A DNA stretch of 64,000 nucleotides from Lepiota brunneoincarnata. Taxonomy: Eukaryota; Basidiomycota; Agaricomycetes; Agaricales; Agaricaceae. This document shows, piece by piece, positions 25,199 through 37,671 of the stretch. The stretch spans positions 558,001 through 622,000 of the forward strand of contig JAEBUN010000004.1 in NCBI GenBank assembly GCA_023014365.1, in the 5' to 3' direction. Position 1 is the stretch's first letter; each line of letters opens with the position of its first letter. Made by a program: the position numbers and the translations under genes. The notes beneath the pieces were generated by a model. The model did not search any database. It was not told where the DNA came from and saw only the letters and a program-made list of their open reading frames with translations.

Positions 25199-26317
25199 TT
25201 AGGAGCTCTTACTTGCGGCAAACTTGGCTTGGGCTGTGTTCACTGCGGTCTTGAGTGTGGCAATGATTTCTTCGGGGTGCTCCGCACCGAAGATGGCTGT
25301 ACCCGCGACAATAACATTGCTTCCTGCAGAGCGGAGTAAGCGCAGCACGCAGCAGCCAAGCAGAAGAGAATGACTTGCCGGCCTCAGCACAGACATCGAT
25401 TGTCTTGGGGCCAACACCGCCATCAACTTCGATGTCCTTATCGGGGAAGCGAAGACGGAGTTCTGCAACCTTGGGTACGCACCGCTCGAGAAATTTCTGT
25501 CCACCGCGGCCTGGAAACAGATGGGCCGGGACGTTGTGAGAAGAGTGGAGGGATACATGGGTGATTAGTATAAAGTGCTAAAACGGGGAGGGACGCTGTG
25601 CCATTACCGGGATGCACAGTCATGACAAGGAGCATATCTGCTGCGTTGCCGACCTCGTCGGTGATTGCGGCGGACGGTGTGTCCGGAGAGATGGCGACAC
25701 CGGCTTTCATTCCGCGCTCGTGAATGGACAGCGATGAGCGAGAGGGGGTCAGCTTATATTGTGAACTTTTGAGTCAAGACCTCGTTATTGGAATTTCTAT
25801 GACGGTTGCGTACATGTTGCCTCGAGATGGAAGCAGTAAAGGGCGCCTCCTGCGTCGGCGATGTCATCTACCCACTGGACTTGGGTTAGGTCAGGTTTCA
25901 AAAGTGGAGCGGTCTGGGCGTTAAACCTTTTCGGGCTGGGCGACCATCATGTGGCAGTCCATGAAAATACCCGGAACACCCTTATGGACACAGGAGAGGA
26001 TGGGTGCACCTTTGTAATTGGATGATTACTGAATGTCGATCATTCGGAGATGGGAAGCGCACCCATGGTGATGTTGGGCACAAAATGGCTGGGAATAGGC
26101 ATCAAGGGAAGGGACTTGTGCAGGAGGAGAAGCGTGTAGTCACCCGTCCATGACATCTGCGGTGTGGGGGGTGAGAGATGGCAACGGAAGGGGGGAGGAG
26201 TGAATATGTACCCATATGGAGCCAGTCGGCGCCGGCTTTTGTCATGCGTTTGCATTCTACGGTGAGCTTGCCAAAGTCAGAGGCGAGGACAGAGGGAGAG
26301 ATGATCGCGCGAGGCAT
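25199..26317 (-). CDS. RPE1: Ribulose-phosphate 3-epimerase
   Basis: Interconverts ribulose 5-phosphate and xylulose 5-phosphate in the pentose phosphate pathway. Eight exons give 229 residues, as expected. The protein starts [18 protein letters not shown], then [78 protein letters not shown] and [11 protein letters not shown], covering the metal-binding and phosphate-binding loops. Exon two is only 13 nt (26144-26156) and exon three 26 nt. The last intron (25324-25378) uses a GC donor (GCAAGT). One extra base at 25726/25727 breaks frame between SLIAV and IHERGMKAG. It diverges from the small GPI-type protein with 148 bases between starts. Confidence 0.93.
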
Positions 26318-26415
26318 TGAGAGCAGATATCTGAGAGTGTGTAGTATCAGATAAAAGTTATGTAATAAAAACCAAGTTTGCTCAGTTTCGCACTGCCTTC
26401 GCAACGACGAGTGGG

Positions 26416-26423
26416 TATATATA
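26416..26423 (+). promoter_or_regulatory. TATA box of the small GPI-type protein gene
   Basis: TATATATA stands 43 bases before the start codon at 26466. A strong TATA box suits a highly or inducibly expressed secreted protein gene. It is seen in sequence; use is inferred. Confidence 0.5.
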
Positions 26424-26465
26424 CGCGCTCCAACCGCGAACATTGTCATTCCTTTCCTTCCAGTC

Positions 26466-27073
26466 ATGTACTACAAGTTTTTCGTTGCTGCTCTCCTTGC
26501 TTCCTCTGCTGCTCTTGCTTCTGCATCTCCCAATCCTCTCCCCACCCCCGCCCCTGGGTATCAGCAGTTGGAAGAACGTCAAGGTAAGTTGGCCAATCCC
26601 CCTCCCCGATCCCAAGAACAGATCCTAACTGCTCCCACAGTCGAAAGTGTTTTCAACTCCTTGACTAGCGCGGGTGGTTCCGTCTTATCCCAAGCTACTT
26701 CCGTACTTGCAAGTGTTGGCGGCGAAGTTACGAGTGCGGTAGCACCATTCTTCACCACGGTTACATGTACGTCTCTCCAACCGCTCCTATGCGCTGCACG
26801 CGTGGTGGCTAATCATGGCATCGATTACAGCGGTTGGCGGCCAAGCCATTACTGTCGTGACCAGTGCCGGTGGACAGGCTATTACTCTCGCAGGTTCAGG
26901 TGCAGGCGTTGGGACCTCCGCCTTTGGCTCGTTTTACAGCTGTTGCAACGGCTGCCGCCCAAAACACCAATGCAGCGTTAGGCATGCACACTGCAGGCTT
27001 ATCTTCACCTGCTATTGTCGGTTTGGTGACCGCCATGAGCAGTGTCCTACTCGGGGCTGCGATTATCCTTTAA
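26466..27073 (+). CDS. Small secreted protein with probable GPI anchor signal
   Basis: Four exons (26466-26583, 26641-26766, 26831-26893, 26940-27073) give 146 residues. The N-terminus MYYKFFVAALLASSAALASA is a signal peptide, followed by a proline-rich stretch and QQLEERQ. The middle is rich in Gly, Ala, Ser, Thr and Val and contains a short duplicated motif (VGGQAITVVTS, AGGQAITLAG). The C-terminus ends in a hydrophobic segment (IVGLVTAMSSVLLGAAIIL) preceded by small residues, typical of a GPI attachment signal. No enzyme motif and no cysteines are present in the mature region. It is probably a cell-wall or surface protein of unknown function; I do not recognise the family. Confidence 0.75.
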
Positions 27074-27977
27074 TCGGGCTCGGAGGAAAACACGCGTCGT
27101 TCTGTTCCTGATATACCCCCCGCTTCGTTCTGGGATTTGAAATTCGCTTCCTTGGTATCTAATTTTAACACCGGACAATTCAATTATATATATACTGAGC
27201 CAATGCCTCCCTTATACAGTAGAGCACAATAAAAGCTTGCTCAGGTGTTGCATTACTAATGAGCGCAGTACCAGTCAACAACGAATCTAGCAGTCCTTTC
27301 ACCAAAAAGTACAGATGAGAACGACGTCCCATGGAAATCTAGGAACCAAGGCATTCTACAAGGCCCTTCTATATGTATTTACACAGCCCAAACAGCGCCG
27401 TTGTAGCTTCAAAGACAAATAACACCGCTACTCGGGGGAGGGGGACGCGGTCAATTCTCCACTCTTACTGAAGCGCCGCAACCAGGGCAACAGCAGCCCC
27501 CTCTACCTTTGCCAACACCGACTGTTAGAGTGCTGCTGGTGTGAGAGTAACTTCACTGTAACAAGCCTTACTATTTGGCGAGTCGCGCCCCTACCGGATT
27601 GCTGTTCAACAAAAGTTGATTCTCTTTGAGAGTGCTGCGATCGTTACGGGACTTCTTGATACGCTTCCCACTTCTGTGATCATGAGGTGTTTATTTACGG
27701 TGATAAGAGCTTTAACAGGCGGGAGCTTTGGTTGGGTTGTGGGCCTTGTGGCTAAACTATAGTTGATGGATAAAAACCATTGATGAAAATGCGGATAAAT
27801 CGATCGAAACAGATGCTGGTGTATTGGAAATAGCCTGAGGCATCTCACGATAGTTCATGGATTGACGCCAACGAAGTCCAGGTCGTAGAGAGATTAATAA
27901 CGCATGTTCTAGGTTGAGGTTTTGGCCCAAACTGTAGTATTCTAGTTGGTATGAGCTGCTCTACTCAACCTGCCCCA
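27074..27977. other. Intergenic, convergent 3' ends
   Basis: About 900 bases between the GPI-type protein and COX13. AT-rich in the middle. No frame with a motif or plausible splicing was found. Confidence 0.45.
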
Positions 27978-28595
27978 TTACTCCTCCATGTTCTTGTTGG
28001 TCTAGCGATACGAAGAATCAGAATAGAGAATCAAATGAACGATCCAGGACGTACATGAGGATTGTAGAAAAGAGAGTTCGCGCCCCAGGGGTAAGGCTTG
28101 CTCCTCCTATTGAGGAAGTCGAAGGCAGGAGTCTCGGGGAGGTGGCCGCCATTCTCCTCCTTGATATGTTCAACATGGGCAGCATGCTCTGACTCGACAT
28201 TATAGACCCATGCGATGCAAGTTGCAACTGTAAATTGAATATGTTAGTAAATTCGTCATGAAGCATTGAGGTGAAGAGTAGACTCACTGGCAGGGACGCA
28301 GATATAGAAACTGGGCTGGGAGTGAGCTACGAATAGATAAAACGAATGGTAGTGCACAAACCTGATCCTCCTCCACATGTCAGATGTTTCTGTCGATTTT
28401 CTGAATTGTGGTGAAAATGCGAAAACGCGAGAAGGGTCACTCACGGGTAGCGTGGTGCGCGAGGGCCTGGTCCTCAGCAAGGTAGGATTTGAGCCCGGCG
28501 CTTTCGGACTCGGAAACAGCATTGGCGAAACCACGGGAGCGGCGGGGGGCCGTGCGCACGGCGGTGCGGAGGGCAGTACGGATGAGGGGGGACAT
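27978..28595 (-). CDS. COX13: Cytochrome c oxidase subunit VIa
   Basis: Nuclear-encoded regulatory subunit of mitochondrial complex IV. Five exons (28445-28595, 28362-28389, 28288-28310, 28055-28227, 27978-28001) give 132 residues. The first 30 residues are arginine- and alanine-rich without acids (MSPLIRTALRTAVRTAPRRS), a mitochondrial targeting sequence. After DMWRRISFYICVPA comes the single membrane span (to IAWVYNVE), then the family signature HIKEENGGHLPETPAF, FLNRRSKPYPWGANSLFYNPH and a short acidic end. Exons two and three are only 28 and 23 nt. The gene diverges from RPN2 with 379 bases between starts. Confidence 0.93.
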
Positions 28596-28662
28596 TGTCG
28601 AGTTGGTAGGGATATTTCGGAGGGCTGGTACTACAAACGACGGGTGCTCTGCACATTGTTTA

Positions 28663-28942
28663 GTGTTGTTATGATCAGAAGTTGTTGCCCTGGCTTTTCG
28701 TACAGGGCTCGCAAAGGGGCAATTTTCAGCGCGTCAGCGGCAAATTAATGGGCCGGATGGTGTCCTTGACCGCAATTTACACTCATACCGCCGATCCCAT
28801 TCTCCAATCCAGGGCGGAGACATTGCACTGATATCAGCTTCCTCGACTAGATATGTCTGTAGTTTGGTGTTATTATGATCAGGGGCTAATTGCCTAATTT
28901 GGACTAAGAGGGGGGACGCGTCACCTTTTGGTACAGGGCTCG
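28663..28942. repeat. Degenerate duplicated segments upstream of RPN2
   Basis: GTGTTGTTATGATCAG at 28663 followed by GTACAGGGCTCG at 28700 recurs as GTGTTATTATGATCAG at 28867 and GTACAGGGCTCG at 28931. In addition GGGCGGAGACATTGCACTGAT near 28814 resembles the end of RPN2 exon 1 (GGGCGGAGATATC...ACATTGCCCTGAT). These look like old partial tandem copies of the RPN2 5' region. Confidence 0.5.
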
Positions 28943-28974
28943 TAATAGATCGACGCAGGACACTTTCTACTACA

Positions 28975-31900
28975 ATGGTCCGCCAGCAATCATCTGCTAT
29001 TGGCGCATTGGCTCTACTCCAAGAGCCAGATATCGTCTTCAAACGCCATGCACTCAAAGCCCTGAACCCCCTCGTTCCCCAATTCTGGGCGGAGATATCT
29101 GAGCACATTGCCCTGATGTCAGTTTTTTCAACCTTGTTGTTTATGGATTGCCATATACTTATATTGCGGCTTAGTGAATCGCTATATGAGAGCGATGAAC
29201 TTCCCCAAGATGCACGAGACCTGGCGGCGTTATTGGCCAGTAAAGTGTACTATTACCTTGGCGAATACGATGACGCACTCTCCTTCGCGCTTGGAGCTAC
29301 AAATGCGTTCAACGAGGAGTCTTCCACATATGGGTCGGAAGAATACGTTGAGACTATTGTGTGTGCGTGCCCTTGCCCTTCATTTGAGAGATCGTATAAA
29401 CAACTTTACTTCAGCCAAGGCGATCGACCGATATATTGAACTCCGGACCCAAGAGCAGCCTGGCAAGAGTAAGGAAAAGATTGACCCACGGCTACAAGCA
29501 ATCGTTGAAGGCATCTTCGAGCGATGCATCTCGGAAGGCGAATACAAGCAGGTGTGCAAAAGTTGACCGCTATGACGTCGAGATAACTGCTTACACTCAC
29601 ACTCAGGCCATTGGCATTGCCCTCGAGTCTCGCAGACTAGATGTCATTTCCGCAATTTATTCACGGACAAACGATGTTTCTCTGCTCGCGTATGCCATGG
29701 AGGCCGCCCTCGACACCGGATTCTCTCTATCCTACCGCGATCATGTCCTCCGCTTCCTCTTCCCTCTATTCCCGCGTTTGACGATAGGGGAAGGTTCTGC
29801 CCATGTGCATGCGCTGACACGCCTACTCGTCACTCTCAGTGATGTGTCATTAACCGTCCCCCTTTTGAAATCCTTGGTCGAGAAGGAGAAGCTCCTCGCG
29901 TACCAGCTTGCGTACGATTTAGTAGACGGTGGCTCACAGGATTATCTGGAGAATATTCGAAGCGAGCTACCTGAGGGTGATTTGGTACGTCACTGTATTT
30001 GGTGGGCCAACAGCAGCCCATGACTCAAGGCACCCCTACTATCAGAAAACGAAGGAAGTCTACGATAAGCTTCGGACTGTTTTGACTGGAAAGGAATCTG
30101 TGAAGCTCTACCTTGAATTCCTCAAGCGAAACAACCAGACAGACCTTTTAATCCTCAAAAATTCAAAGGTAAGATCACAACTCGGCTTCCTTAGTTTGCA
30201 TTATGCTTAGTACCCATTGCAGGATGCCCTCGACCCTCGTTCATCCGTGTACCATGTCGCTTTGACACTACAGAACGCTTTTATGCATGCGGGAACGACC
30301 TCAGATGTCTTCTTACGCGAAAACCTCGAGTGGCTTGGTCTCGCTAATAATTGGTCTAAGTTCTCGGCAACGGCAGGTCTCGGCGTCATTCACAAAGGCT
30401 ATTTTGAGCAAGGGATGACCATTCTCGGTCCTTATCTACCAACTGGTGGAGAGAGTAACATCCAAGGTTCTAATTATTCGGAGGGTGGTGCACTCTACGC
30501 TCTTGGTCTCATCAACGCTGGGTGTGGCAGTTCGGTCACTAACTACCTTCGGGAAACCCTCCGAGCTGCCTCCGGAGAAGTTGTCCAGCACGGAGCTGCG
30601 CTCGGCTTGGGCGTTGCTGGTATGGGATCGAAGAGCCTCGAGGCATTCGAGGATTTGAAGAACGTGCTGTTTATGGACTCTGCCGTGGCTGGTGAGGCTG
30701 CCGGTTATGCCATGGGTCTCGTTATGTTAGGCACGGCAGCTGCGGAACCTGTTCGTGAGATGCTGCAATACGCTCACGAGACACAGCACGAAAAGATTAT
30801 TCGTGGTCTTGCTATGGGCATCGCATTTATTTTTTATGGCCGTCAGGAAGAAGCGGACGAGATTATCCACGCGTTGTTGGCTGAGAAGGCATGTATCTAT
30901 CATCCCTGAATGTGTTGCTTAATGCTGACACCTCTCATCTCACAGGATCCTATTCTCCGATACGGAGGAGTTTACACTTTGGCATTGGCCTATGCCGGCA
31001 CTTCCAACAACAATGCTGTCCGCCAGCTACTGCACATCGCGGTTTCGGACGTGTCAGATGATGTGCGGCGGGCTGCCGTTACATCACTTGCATTCTTGTT
31101 GTTCAAGAACCCCAGTCAAGTACCAAGGATTGTGCAGCTACTGAGTGAGAGCTACAATGCCCACGTTCGGTGCGGCGCAACCCTTGCTCTAGGCATTGCC
31201 TGTGCCGGAACGGGTCTTCAGGATGCTGTAGAAATCTTGGAACCAATGACGAGGGATAGCGTTGACTTTGTTCGCCAAGGCGCTTTCGTTGCCTTGGGTA
31301 TGATCCTCGTTGAGCAGTCCGAGGTGTCATCGCCATCATTCACAACTACCCGTAGCCGATACCAGAAGATCATCAGTGACAAGCACGAAGATCCCATGGC
31401 ACGTTTCGGAGCCGCCATTGGCCAAGGCTTCATTGACGCTGGTGGTAGGAATGTCACCATTAGCCTCCAGAGCCAGGCTGGAAGTTCCAATACTAGTGCT
31501 ATTGTAGGTATGGCACTGTTCTGCCAGTTTTGGTATTGGTATCCGCTTGCCCTTTCGGCTTGCTTGGCCTTCTCACCGACTGGTATCATTGGTTTGAACG
31601 GCGACCTTAAGGTGTGTTGATCTGCTTCTAGTTATCATAGTCCTGCTGACAGACGTTCTCAGGCCCCTAAATTTGAATTCATCTCGAATGCCAAACCTAG
31701 CCTGTTCGCGTACCCAACCTCGACAAAACCACCCAAGAAAGAGGCAGTTACTAAGGTGGCGGCGGCTGTCCTGTCAACCACTGCAAGGGCCAAGGCCAGA
31801 GAAAAAAAGAAGGCTGCTGCTGAAGGCGAAACCATGGATCTGGTAATCTTCCTTTTCCCAACTATCGCACCAGAGAAGTGACTCCTTGATAGGACGAAAA

Positions 31901-32514
31901 GCCCGAAGTCAAACATGCGGATGCTGACGTTGAGATGAAGGTCGAGGACCCAGCCTCACCCAAAGACGGCGACGTCTCCCCTATCAACCGCTCAATATCA
32001 AACCTCATCGACGAGCCCAAGCTTACATCGTCTAAAAAGAAATCAGAACCGTCTTTTGAACTACGACCCAACTTTTCGCGTGTGACACCAGCACAACTCG
32101 CTTATATATCCTTCCCTCCTAACAGTCGATACCAACCCGTCCGGCCGGTCTCCTCCAGACCAGCCACATCCAAGAACACTGCTACCCGGGCAGGAAGCAA
32201 GTCAGTAGGTTCTGCTGAAAAGTACGCTGGCGGTGGTGGGATTGTTCTCCTTACAGATTTGCGACCGGATGAGGAAGCGGAGTTTATCGACCTTCAACCG
32301 CCACCGGCACCCAGTACAGAACCTCCAGCTGCTGCCCCCAACGGGAATGCTGTGGGATATCAGCCTACAGGCCCAAATATTGCTTTGGATGAAAATGCGC
32401 CCGAGGCCGATCCTCCTGCTCCATTCGAGGTACGATTTTTGACAGTCACCTGTCTGGTTGCCTCTGTACTGATTTTGTGCATCTTTTTAGTACCCTTTCG
32501 ATAATGACACATAG
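28975..32514 (+). CDS. RPN2: 26S proteasome regulatory subunit RPN2
   Basis: Largest base subunit of the 19S regulatory particle, a scaffold of PC repeats. Ten exons give about 1018 residues. It starts [19 protein letters not shown] and continues [54 protein letters not shown] and [18 protein letters not shown]. The central toroid shows repeated motifs such as [48 protein letters not shown] and [14 protein letters not shown]. The C-terminus has [16 protein letters not shown], charged linkers and ends YPFDNDT. The intron after exon six (30889-30945) has a GC donor (GCATGT). The join at 29984/30031 needs one base of the GG at 30029-30030 to be ignored, so either an insertion or an unusual acceptor. 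Confidence 0.93.
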
Positions 32515-32731
32515 GCTCTCTGATCAGCTGCTGGCCTTCTTCCTGATCCAAGTAAGCATTATGTGCGCCCCATTGATGTAGAGTATAGCCGCGATTCCTA
32601 TTGTTTAATGCACTTTTCTCTGGACTTTTCGCGAACCATATATTGCTTCAAGTTGTCAATACGCTCCAAGTCCATCATTAGTAGCTCGGCCTTGTTGCCT
32701 TGCATATGAACATGTCAGAATCATTCATAAG

Positions 32732-34867
32732 CTAGTCTCCTTCCAGCTCTGCTCTTTTAACCAGTTGCAGAGCTTGTGGAGACCGCGGAATAAAATCAGC
32801 CTCAAATGGTGCCGGGTGCCTTAATTTATGGCTTGAAATGTTTGTGCAATCATAATGGCAACCGACTTACACGACTAGCCCACTCGCGAATTCCGGGGGG
32901 GTTATCTTCACGTTACCCTTCTCGTCTCGCTTCGGAGAGATATTGAACGCCGCCAATATTTGTGCTATGGCGAGCCAAGACGAGTTGAGGGCAACATACC
33001 GGCCCGGACAATTTCTGGTGAAGGATTGTCACTGCGCTAGAGGGAAAGAAAGGTAGGGAAAAGGGAAAGGACGCACCGACGACCATAGCCGAACCCACCC
33101 ATAGTAATTGGATCAATGTTCGTCTCGCCGAGGAAACGCTCCGGCCGGAATTTGTCTGGCTCTGGGAAATTGACTTCATCGTGGAAGATGCCCCAGACAT
33201 TGGGAATGAGGATGGTACCTGCGCGACGACCATGCATACTTAGGAAATTTGTTTTCAAGTCACAAAGCCACCATACCAGCTGGGAGGTAGTATCCCTTGT
33301 ATACATCCTCTGCTTGCGATCTGTGAGGGAGAGCTATGGGTCCGGTCAGTGGATCCCTCATAAACAGGGAATGTTAAAAGATTGCCTAAAGGTGTAGGAG
33401 GGCTCCAACGAAACACTTCCGAGATAATGGCATCGATGTATGGAAGGGATGGGCGGTCGTCGAGGTCTGGCAGCCTGGAGTATCCGACTGACAGAATCAA
33501 TTTCTTTCTGAGCATGAGCTTGGACCTCGGGGTAGTGGACCATTGCGAGGAAGAATGTGGCGACAAGGGAAGCAGTCTGACATGCGGTACCTGAGTTAAA
33601 GCCTCGCAAAAGAGAATATTGATAAACCTACAGTATCAGATCCAGCTTTAAACCGAACGGTGTCAGATCAAGAGGTATGTTATGCATGGATGCGACCATT
33701 GGAGAGAGCTGACCCAAGTAAGCGATTCCAGCACAATTTTTTACGATCTCCTCGTCAGCTTCCTCTTTGGCAAGGTTTTCTGATACAAAACAGGGCTGGG
33801 CACTTCCTTGCGCCTGAGCAGATGCACTTAGACCGCTTCCCGCCACTTTTGGATGCCTTACTCACCATTTCCCTTTTTGTTTGCTCGAATGGGACATCTC
33901 GTATGTCTCCGACAAGCTTAGCAGCCACCCGGGCTTTCCTCTTGAAGTGTGCACCAGGGAACCATGCTAGAGATTTTCCAGGTTCAGAACACCAAACGGG
34001 AAGTTGATATCAAGCCATACTTGGGATATATTTTAAAGCCGGGATGGTGTCGACCAAGTTCGATCCTACATGTACGGCTTGCAACAAATCCGCCAACGCC
34101 TTGTCTGCAAGAGCCACATAGTAGTCCCCCCCGGATTTGACCTCGTGGTCATACGTTAGTTTGAGAATGACTGTGCCTGCAAATCTGTGTACGCTCGAAA
34201 ATCAATGAAATTACGCGCGGTAGCAAAGAAGAGATGCTCTGACTGTCGCACGTGGGCACGGAATTTGTCTGGAGACTGGACCAGTTGGTTTAAGAGCGCT
34301 GTCGTTGCCTTGCGAATAACGGGAAAGTGGACAGGAATGTTCCTCTGTTGGAAATATTGGTGGAATACTTTGCGGTGACGCCTGCCATTGGCACGTCGAT
34401 TGGCATTCATTCCCAGAATTATAATTTGATGCATTACCTCCAATACTCGGTGTGGGGCATGTGTGCAAAGTCCCAGGCCCATTCCATGAGCTCATTGGCC
34501 ATTACCTGAAGCAACGGAGTAAAACTAGGTTATAGACAAGGCGAACGTGTGACCCACCATGCGAGGCCTGTCAGACGTGATAGCAGACCTCCTGTCTAGA
34601 AGCTCGTGTACATCGTCGAGATTGTTCAGGACAACAGTCGACGAGCCAAAGGTTTCGAGGTAGATAATATCTCCATAGGACTTCTTCCACTCCGTATAGG
34701 TGAGCCATGAGTTTTTATGTGGTATATCGGATATGTTCCCGACAATGGGCCAACCTTTAGGCCCAGGAGGTAAGGCGGCCTAAGGAACGCTCCCTGGAAC
34801 GGTGTATGATATACACGAGTAGGATAGCAACTGAAACCAAGGGCGCATTCAGGTTCAGGTTGAGCAT
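32732..34867 (-). CDS. Cytochrome P450 monooxygenase
   Basis: Membrane-bound P450 of the large basidiomycete expansions related to O-methylsterigmatocystin oxidoreductase-like enzymes; substrate unknown. Twelve exons give about 510 residues. An N-terminal anchor ([14 protein letters not shown]) leads to [14 protein letters not shown]. Then [13 protein letters not shown] (C-helix), the I-helix motif AGSDT, EVFRW (ExxR), [11 protein letters not shown] and the haem loop [19 protein letters not shown] is carried by an 18-nt microexon (33628-33645) flanked by introns of 37 and 68 nt. One intron (33334-33385) appears to start with GC. Two extra bases must be ignored: one G of 34774/34775 before LPPGPKG and T33489 before VGYSRLPD. 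Apart from these the enzyme looks complete. Confidence 0.88.
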
Positions 34868-35511
34868 GTCGGAAAAAGGGAACCATTCGCCTGCTGTAAC
34901 TCACCGACCTTTAAGCTTTATGAGTCAGTGAATTCCTCTCCAAAACCAGTGTCACTTGACACTTCAATGCGCCCATATGAGAAACTTGGCACATATGGGG
35001 GCACCCTGAGCGGGAATTTGACGGGGAGGTAGCCATTCCTGGTGCTACGGAGCTTCTGTAACCCCACAAAGGCCTAGATAAATAAAGGGAAGCAGGGACT
35101 GTGGAGAACATCTGGCCCGGGTGCCCGTGGGGCTTGAAGATCGTACTTCAGTGTCGGATGAGCTCAAACCGAAGACAATTCACCGTGTGGGAATCAGGAA
35201 GTAGATTGTGACCTTTATTCTAGAATATAGGTGCGGTGTCGCCGGTTTTGAGCAGATGACCTCCTCTAATGAACTGCTTGCTAACGGGGTGGTCACCTCA
35301 GCGCTCACTATCACATTCTTTGGAAGAGGGCTGGTCGGTGGGGATCCCGGTCTCGAAGGCACTTATCTTGTGATACTGTCACGATCTTCATACTGGTCAC
35401 GCCCTCAAAGTCACGCATGCATTGAGATTTCACGAGTCAAATCTGACTTTCCTCTCTTTCTTCCATCCATCCATTTCTACCTCTCTTATTCAATAGACAA
35501 GCAAAGGAGTC
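34868..35511. promoter_or_regulatory. Divergent promoter region, P450 and importin alpha
   Basis: About 640 bases between two outward-facing start codons. The right end is pyrimidine-rich before the importin alpha start. No TATA box or known operator is clear, and no exon is supported. Confidence 0.4.
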
Positions 35512-37393
35512 ATGGAACCAGCAGAATCTCGCACGATGAAAGCTCGCAGAGAAGGTGTGTCGTTTGTTTTTTTAATCGCGATCAGTGTGCTAAATACACG
35601 CGCACGGAAAGCCTACAAGGGCAAGCCTGGGTTGAAAACAGATGAGCTGAGGCGCCGTAGGGAAGAACAGCAGGTTGAAATTAGACGTCAAAAGCGAGAA
35701 GAGAACATATCTAAGAGGCGAAATTTCCTCCCTGCTTCTGGTGGAGACTCAGATGACGAAGTTGGTGGTGGTGTGTGGGATCCCCCCGTATCTATCCATC
35801 GTTTTTTACTTCTCAGTGTTCAATGTCACTAACAATGTTCCAATCAGTTGGCGGAAGAGATGATCTCTGGCGTTTTCTCAGACGATCCTGAGCGCCAATT
35901 GGATGCAACCACCAAGTTCCGTAAACTGCTCTCGAAAGAAAAGAACCCCCCGATCGAGCGTGTTATTGAATGTGGTGTTGTTCCTCGTTTCGTGGAGTTC
36001 TTGCGAACTGGTCATTCCATGTTGCAGGTGAGTTTACGTCTTGTAATGCTTGTTCACCGCTCATATGCCCTTAGTTTGAAGCTGCGTGGGCTTTGACCAA
36101 TATTGCCTCTGGTACCGCTGAGCACACTCAAGTCGTCATCAGTGCTGGTGCTGTCCCAGAATTTATCAACCTTCTTTCATCTCCTGTTCTCGACGTCCGT
36201 GAACAGGCAGTTTGGGCACTGGGCAACATTGCTGGTGACAGCCCTCAGTGCAGAGACTATGTCCTTCAACAAGGCGCCTTGAGGCCCCTCTTGGCCCTTT
36301 TGAGCGAGCAACATAAACTCAGCATGCTTAGAAATGCCACCTGGACGTTGAGTAACTTCTGCCGTGGCAAGTCCCCACAGCCTGACTGGGAGCTGGTAAG
36401 GGCTTTTTACCTCAGACCTTGGAAACTTGTTAATGAGTCCCCTTCTGAAAGATCTCTCCTGCTCTCACTGTTTTAACCAAACTTATCTATTCCCTCGACG
36501 ACGAGATTCTCATTGATGCGTGTTGGGCCATCTCCTACCTCTCTGACGGTTCAAACGACAAGATTCAGGCCGTGATCGAATCAGGTGTATGCAGGCGCCT
36601 TGTCGATCTTCTAATGCACCAGTCGACTGCGGTCCAAACTCCTGCTCTTCGCTCCGTTGGTAACATCGTCACGGGGGATGACCTTCAGACGCAAGTCGTA
36701 ATCGCCTCCGGTGCACTTCCGGCGCTTCTTTCTCTCCTTTCCTCTCCAAAGGACGGTATCAGGAAGGAGGCGTGCTGGACCATTTCCAACATCACAGCCG
36801 GATCTCCGCCTCAGATTCAGGCAGTCATTGACGCCAACATCGTCCCTCCCTTGATTAACATCCTCCAGAATGCTGATTTCAAGACTAGGAAAGAGGCGTG
36901 CTGGGCAATTTCCAATGCTACATCTGGAGGCTTGCAAGAACCATCCCAAATTCGTTATCTCGTCTCGCAGGGATGCATCAAACCGCTGTGCGATTTGCTC
37001 ACGATGATGGATAACAAGATCATACAGGTCGCTCTCGACGGCCTGGATAATATCTTAAAAGTTGGAGAGATGGACAAGTTGGCTGCCGGTCCAGGTGCAG
37101 TTAACCAGTATGCCCTATACGTCGAGGAAGCCGGAGGAATGGTAACCATTCACAACCTCCAACAACACGATAACTTGGAGATCTACAAGAAGGCCTTCAA
37201 CATCATGGACAAATACTTCCCTGATGAAGAGGAGGTCGATACTAATATCAGTGCTCCTACCGTCGACTCCACAGGCGCATTTGCGGTAAGTTGCACTCTT
37301 CTCTCTTTTGTGCACCTATTTTCTAATTCCGTTTTCCAGTTCCACTCAGATGTCAGTGCTCCCCAAGGCGGATTTAGCTTCGGTCAGCAGTGA
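35512..37393 (+). CDS. SRP1: Importin subunit alpha (karyopherin alpha)
   Basis: Adaptor that binds nuclear localisation signals and delivers cargo with importin beta. Six exons (35512-35554, 35612-35787, 35848-36027, 36075-36395, 36452-37285, 37340-37393) give 535 residues. The N-terminal importin-beta-binding domain has [20 protein letters not shown]. Ten armadillo repeats follow with the family's [49 protein letters not shown] and [10 protein letters not shown], which hold the NLS-binding Trp/Asn pairs. The acidic C-terminus has YFPDEEEVD and ends GGFSFGQQ. No frame defect. Confidence 0.96.
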
Positions 37394-37671
37394 ATGGGGC
37401 CCTGTGGCTGTTTTCTCTTTGTTAGCACCCCGAGATCCGCCTGTTTTTCATAGCTTTTCTACTTGCCTTACTCGTCTGCTAAAACCTTCTTGTCCCGCGG
37501 TGATTAGTCTACATGTTACTTGCCGAATCGGCGACTTTATTTTCCACAAGAATGTGATACTACCCATCAATCTGTTTTACTAACTGGCGTGCTCCAATCG
37601 CGGTGGCCAGTGTTTACATAATAACCCTGCGCGTCTGATCCTCCCCCCCCACTCTCAGACGTCGTCGCATA

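Noticed and set aside
28734..29108. 124-codon minus-strand frame across the RPN2 start
   Set aside because: It is antisense to RPN2 exon 1 and its duplicated promoter blocks; no motif or splice support.
33591..33713. Single 123-nt P450 intron giving a non-canonical I-helix (GTACQT)
   Set aside because: Splitting it into two introns around an 18-nt microexon restores AGSDT, the expected motif, in frame.
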